Shown here piece by piece: positions 6,715 through 9,591 of a DNA stretch of 9,591 bases. Location: positions 1 to 9,591 of the forward strand of contig CAMLET010000085.1 of assembly GCA_946479125.1 (NCBI GenBank), given 5' to 3'. Position 1 is the first letter of the stretch. Each line of letters begins with the position of its first letter. A model generated the notes under the pieces. It made no database searches, had not been told where the DNA came from, and was given only the letters and a program-made list of their open reading frames with translations. The position numbers were made by a program, and so were the translations under genes. Source of the stretch: an uncultured Flavobacteriales bacterium (GTDB lineage: Bacteria > Bacteroidota > Bacteroidia > Flavobacteriales > Crocinitomicaceae).

Positions 6715-7560
6715 ATGATAGACGAAATTATCCTCAACGCATTAAAAGAAGATATTGGTCCAGGTGATTTTTCCGGACTAGCTTGTATACCTGAAAATGC
6801 CATTGGAAGAGCAAAACTGTTGGTAAAAGACAACGGAATTCTTGCTGGTGTTGATGTTGCAAAAAGAGTTTGTCAATTGATCGATCCACCGTTGAATTTT
6901 CATGGACGAATCGAAGACGGTGCTCAGGTTGAAAAGGGTGATATCGCTTTTGAGGTTACCGGATCTGCTCGTTCTATTTTGGCTGCAGAGCGTTTGATGT
7001 TGAATTGCATGCAGCGAATGTCAGGAATTGCAACATTGACAAAGGTTTATTGTGACGCAATTCAAGGTTTATCTACTAAGCTTCTCGATACAAGAAAGAC
7101 GACTCCCGGAATTCGCTATTTGGAAAAATGGGCAGTTCGAATTGGCGGTGGACACAATCATAGATTCGCGCTTTACGATATGATCATGTTGAAAGATAAT
7201 CATATTGATTTTGCTGGTGGAGTAGAGCAGGCAATCAGAAATACGACGGCTTTTTTAGCTTCCAACGACTTGACGTTAAAGATAGAGATTGAAGTTCGTG
7301 ATTTTGACGAATTGGCAGAAACTATGCGTGTTGGAGGTATTGACCGTATTATGCTGGACAACTTCACTCCTGAAAATTTGAAAAAAGCCTTAGCTATTAT
7401 TGATGGCAAATATGAAACTGAGGCTTCCGGTGGAATTACACTTGAAACTTTACGTTCTTATGCCGAAACTGGTGTTGATTTCATTTCCGTTGGTGCCTTG
7501 ACGCATAGTTACAAAAGTCTGGATATGAGCTTGAAGTCAGAATTCGGAATAGACCGTTAA
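6715..7560 (+). CDS. nadC: Quinolinate phosphoribosyltransferase (nicotinate-nucleotide diphosphorylase, carboxylating)
   Basis: NadC converts quinolinate and PRPP to nicotinate mononucleotide, CO2 and pyrophosphate, the step that feeds de novo NAD synthesis in the cytosol. The 281 residues match the usual length. Visible family motifs are ALKEDIGPGD (residues 9-18), AERLMLNCMQRMSGIAT (91-107), LDTRKTTPG (124-132), the GGGHNHR substrate loop (144-150), LKDNHI (159-164), EIEVRDFDEL (191-200), MLDNF (213-217), EASGGIT (236-242) and SVGALTHS (258-265). Together these are diagnostic of the alpha/beta-barrel type II phosphoribosyltransferase. All expected basic substrate-binding residues appear present. 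No clear -7 box precedes it; the gap upstream is filled by the heptamer-ended repeat, so it may depend on readthrough from the DUF4783 promoter. nadA and nadB are not in the window. Its stop overlaps that of the convergent gene. Confidence 0.98.
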   Translation: MIDEIILNALKEDIGPGDFSGLACIPENAIGRAKLLVKDNGILAGVDVAKRVCQLIDPPLNFHGRIEDGAQVEKGDIAFEVTGSARSILAAERLMLNCMQRMSGIATLTKVYCDAIQGLSTKLLDTRKTTPGIRYLEKWAVRIGGGHNHRFALYDMIMLKDNHIDFAGGVEQAIRNTTAFLASNDLTLKIEIEVRDFDELAETMRVGGIDRIMLDNFTPENLKKALAIIDGKYETEASGGITLETLRSYAETGVDFISVGALTHSYKSLDMSLKSEFGIDR

Positions 7561-9227
7561 TAGTCTTCCAGTTTAATTAATTCTGTCACGTTTGTTCCTT
7601 TGCAAATAACGAGGAAACTAACTATTCGCTTGTCATTCGATAGTAATTCTATGGTTTTTGAAGCATTTGTTTTAAGGTTACTTACTTCCTTACTGAAGCC
7701 GGAAATGATGTCGTTTTTCTTGTTTAACGCATAAATTTCGTAGCTCTGGGTATCACTTCCAACGTTGATGATGGTCAGATCCAACTTAATGTTTCCGGGA
7801 GATTTACTATAAACTGTTGGTTTTGCCGAAAACACGTTTGGAAAAAGCGAGGAACAGGTTGAAACCCGATAATGGGAGAAAGCATGATAGTAACGCTTGG
7901 TTGAATCCAATTTTTCGGTGAAACAATCCCAAACCACTTTACTTTCAGGCGTTATTTCAATCACCCGATTTAGTGAACCCATGTTAATAAGGAAATTTCC
8001 GTTCCTCAGCTGGGTAACATTTCCCATTTTCTGACTTTTCCCTGAAGTTTTTGAATCGTAGTTAAAAGGAAAACGATAAAGTAATTCACCTTTTTGATGC
8101 TGAAGATCTCCAAGAGAAAAGATCAGCATACTGCTCACTATTTTCGGATCCGCAATGGAATCGTTGTTGATGATTGCCATTGAAGTTCCACCTGCCAAAA
8201 GTTCACTATCGTGTTGAAAGCGGAAAAGTCCTTTTGCATAATGATTTTCGAGCCCAGAATCCGTTCCGCCATAAAGTTCAACGACGGTTTTTGTGATACG
8301 GTCAATTTTCAGGATCCAGGATGCGTCTCTAAAACCCACATAAATGAAGTTTCCATCGAGTTGAAAGGAATTCATATGTGTAGCCGGATTCACACGTCCA
8401 TCTTCTTTCCTCTGAAGTGCCAAGAGGTCAGGAGTGAAAAAATCCCTTGCTTTCCAAAGCCAAACAATCTTACCTTCTCTGTTATACTCAACAATAAATC
8501 CCGATTCATAACTAACGGAATCCTTTTCGCCCTTAAATTTTGAACGGATCTTTTCGTTTCCAAGTACGATATAATTCCCGTTTTCCAATTTTTGAATGTC
8601 GTGATGATAGTCCTCTGTATTTCGTTTTGAGATTTGACCTGAATTCGGAGCTTGCCATATAATTTTTCCTTCAAGGTCAAACTCGTAGGCCATACTGTCG
8701 ATTAACGCCAAAAAAGTACCGTCTCTTGTCAGTTTCAAATCCCGCATTCCTTTTGAAATCGGAACACCATCCTCACTTTTCGGGATAAACCACAACGTTT
8801 CAGTTCTTCGGTTCAATACCATTCCGGCATAGTCGTAAACAAACAATTCGTTAGAACAGGCTTGTTTTTGATAAGTTGTCTTCACAAAACGCAAATCGGC
8901 TTTATTGAGAATGGTATCAATGTCGAAGTGCATTATTGGTGATTCAAAAACGACTTCTTTTTCTTTCAGAGCGTTAATTTGCCAAAAATAGCCCTTGCCG
9001 TATTCAAAGTCGTTTACCACAATTTTATTGGCTTTCGATTCCAGCGTTTTAATGACAGAACTTTTGTCGTTATAGATTTTCAGAACGTAGTTATCTGCTT
9101 TGTTTTGATGCGGAAACTGGAAGCAGATAGAAGAAAAATTGAGGTGAGCGTTCTGCGCCGGATAATACTGTGAATTACAGAAACCGCTTATCAGAAATAT
9201 GAAAATGAATAAAGCGATGTACTTCAT
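7557..9227 (-). CDS. Secreted arylsulfotransferase-like (ASST) beta-propeller protein
   Basis: This is a 556-residue exported protein resembling the arylsulfate sulfotransferase family, which moves sulfate between phenolic compounds through a histidine intermediate. After a signal peptide (1-20, ending FCNSQ) comes an Fn3-like N-terminal beta region (about 25-105). Propeller repeats of the ENGNYIVLGN and EGKIVWLWKA type follow, and a C-terminal beta domain (about 470-556) ends the protein. Candidate active-site residues, in the same order as in E. coli AssT (His, His, Arg, His), are His208/His209 (YHHDIQKLENGNY), His284 (THMNSF), Arg300 (VGFRDASWILKID) and His339 (RFQHD). The start at 9227 is preferred over an in-frame ATG at 9281. 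It begins the signal peptide, and the longer form would overlap both a -7 box and the divergent gene. Many Bacteroidota homologues have unknown substrates, so the enzyme activity is an inference. Confidence 0.85.
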   Translation of the reverse strand: MKYIALFIFIFLISGFCNSQYYPAQNAHLNFSSICFQFPHQNKADNYVLKIYNDKSSVIKTLESKANKIVVNDFEYGKGYFWQINALKEKEVVFESPIMHFDIDTILNKADLRFVKTTYQKQACSNELFVYDYAGMVLNRRTETLWFIPKSEDGVPISKGMRDLKLTRDGTFLALIDSMAYEFDLEGKIIWQAPNSGQISKRNTEDYHHDIQKLENGNYIVLGNEKIRSKFKGEKDSVSYESGFIVEYNREGKIVWLWKARDFFTPDLLALQRKEDGRVNPATHMNSFQLDGNFIYVGFRDASWILKIDRITKTVVELYGGTDSGLENHYAKGLFRFQHDSELLAGGTSMAIINNDSIADPKIVSSMLIFSLGDLQHQKGELLYRFPFNYDSKTSGKSQKMGNVTQLRNGNFLINMGSLNRVIEITPESKVVWDCFTEKLDSTKRYYHAFSHYRVSTCSSLFPNVFSAKPTVYSKSPGNIKLDLTIINVGSDTQSYEIYALNKKNDIISGFSKEVSNLKTNASKTIELLSNDKRIVSFLVICKGTNVTELIKLEDY

Positions 9228-9271
9228 TGCTAATTTGGTAATTTCGTCAAAAATAAGTTCTTTTTCCCTGC
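9228..9271. promoter_or_regulatory. 44-bp divergent promoter gap between the ASST-like and cytochrome c genes
   Basis: The two divergent starts are only 44 bases apart, so both promoters must overlap here or reach into the opposite coding sequence. A full -7 box is seen on the minus strand (listed separately). On the plus strand TAATTTCG (9239-9246) matches TAnnTTTG at 7 of 8 positions but lacks a placed TTG upstream. The two boxes would be back to back, one base apart, so the genes might compete for polymerase. Confidence 0.4.
9248..9255 (-). promoter_or_regulatory. Bacteroidota-type -7 promoter box for the ASST-like gene
   Basis: Read on the minus strand this is TATTTTTG, an exact match to TAnnTTTG, 20 bases before the preferred ATG at 9227. 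The leader would be about 14 bases. A TTG lies 23 bases further upstream, at the long end of the accepted -33 spacing. Its position inside the longer alternative reading frame supports the downstream start. Confidence 0.5.
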
Positions 9272-9591
9272 ATGAAATCAATCAAATCAAATTACTTCTT
9301 TTTGTTTCTTTTAATTGCTGCAATTTGTTGGAAATGTTCGGCTGATCCAAAGGCGAACAATAAAGTAGAAAAACTTGCTGAAGTGGAAGATGTTTGGTTT
9401 GCTCCGGATACAAATGATATTCCGGATGACGAATTTGGTGATATGGTTCGATATGGACGTAAATTGATGGTGAATACCGCATATTATTTAGGTCCTGAAG
9501 GTGTTGTGGGGAAATATCTTGGCAATAAAATGAATTGCACGAATTGTCATTTAGATGCTGGAACGCGACCTTATGGATTGAACTTATTGAG
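9272..9591 (+). CDS. Exported c-type cytochrome, TsdA/SoxA-like, 3' end cut by window edge
   Basis: Only the first 106 residues are present. Residues 1-24 form a signal peptide (KSIK, then a hydrophobic core), so the protein is exported. Residues 60-105 match the entry region of thiosulfate-dehydrogenase/SoxA-like cytochromes: RYGRKLMVNTAYYLGPEG (60-77), then GNKMNCTNCHLDAGTRPYG (84-102). These contain the heme-c site CTNCH (Cys89, Cys92, His93). Related proteins often have a second heme domain downstream, which would lie beyond the window. Cys19 and Cys22 close the signal region (ICWKCSAD) but neither has a standard lipobox residue before it, so lipoprotein anchoring is uncertain. It is divergent from the ASST-like gene. 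An electron-transfer role is likely; thiosulfate as substrate is only a guess from similarity. Confidence 0.85.
   Translation, partial: MKSIKSNYFFLFLLIAAICWKCSADPKANNKVEKLAEVEDVWFAPDTNDIPDDEFGDMVRYGRKLMVNTAYYLGPEGVVGKYLGNKMNCTNCHLDAGTRPYGLNLL

Noticed and set aside
7546..7569. Short hairpin over the overlapping nadC and ASST-like stops (AGAC/GTCT plus GGA/TCC) as a bidirectional terminator
   Set aside because: The stem is only 4 + 3 pairs with a bulge and no T run follows on either strand.
9282..9482. Minus-strand 66-codon open frame opposite the cytochrome c gene
   Set aside because: The plus strand encodes a signal peptide and CxxCH motif here; the opposite frame is a shadow with no recognisable features.

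Overview
The window looks like chromosomal DNA from a member of the Bacteroidota, probably a flavobacterial-type lineage. The base composition is AT-rich and gene starts lack Shine-Dalgarno motifs. Two upstream regions carry the TAnnTTTG -7 box typical of this phylum. The gene content also fits: a DUF4783 protein next to nadC, and a Wzm/Wzt-type exporter with an OafA-type acyltransferase. The genus cannot be fixed from the sequence alone.

Region 1 (1-5981, minus strand) is one tightly packed gene run read right to left. It encodes a GT-C/GT39-like membrane glycosyltransferase, the 23S rRNA methyltransferase RlmH, an unassigned 451-residue multi-pass membrane protein, an acyltransferase-3 family protein, an ABC-2 permease and its ATPase, which is cut by the left edge. 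Gaps are 2 to 18 bases and two junctions overlap, so co-transcription is likely. Apart from rlmH, the products fit assembly, O-acylation and ABC-dependent export of a cell-surface polysaccharide. RlmH is a housekeeping enzyme lodged in that run.

Region 2 (5982-7560, plus strand) starts at a divergent promoter region with a good -7 box and a dyad-symmetric block. It holds a small exported DUF4783 protein and nadC (quinolinate phosphoribosyltransferase, NAD synthesis). Between the two genes lies a 196-bp noncoding element with imperfect inverted ends, each end built from four CACATAG/CTATGTG-type heptamers. It resembles a miniature mobile or palindromic repeat and is the most unusual noncoding feature in the window.

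Region 3 (7557-9591) holds a secreted arylsulfotransferase-like beta-propeller protein on the minus strand, whose stop codon overlaps that of nadC. Divergent from it, 44 bases away, is the start of a TsdA/SoxA-like cytochrome c that runs off the right edge. A -7 box lies between them and shows that the longest reading frame of the sulfotransferase-like gene overstates its N-terminus.

I see no tRNA, rRNA, CRISPR array, transposase, phage gene or broken gene. Nothing here is clearly a new defence or metabolic system. The points most worth following are the heptamer-ended element, the unassigned 451-residue membrane protein, and the ASST-like/cytochrome c divergent pair.
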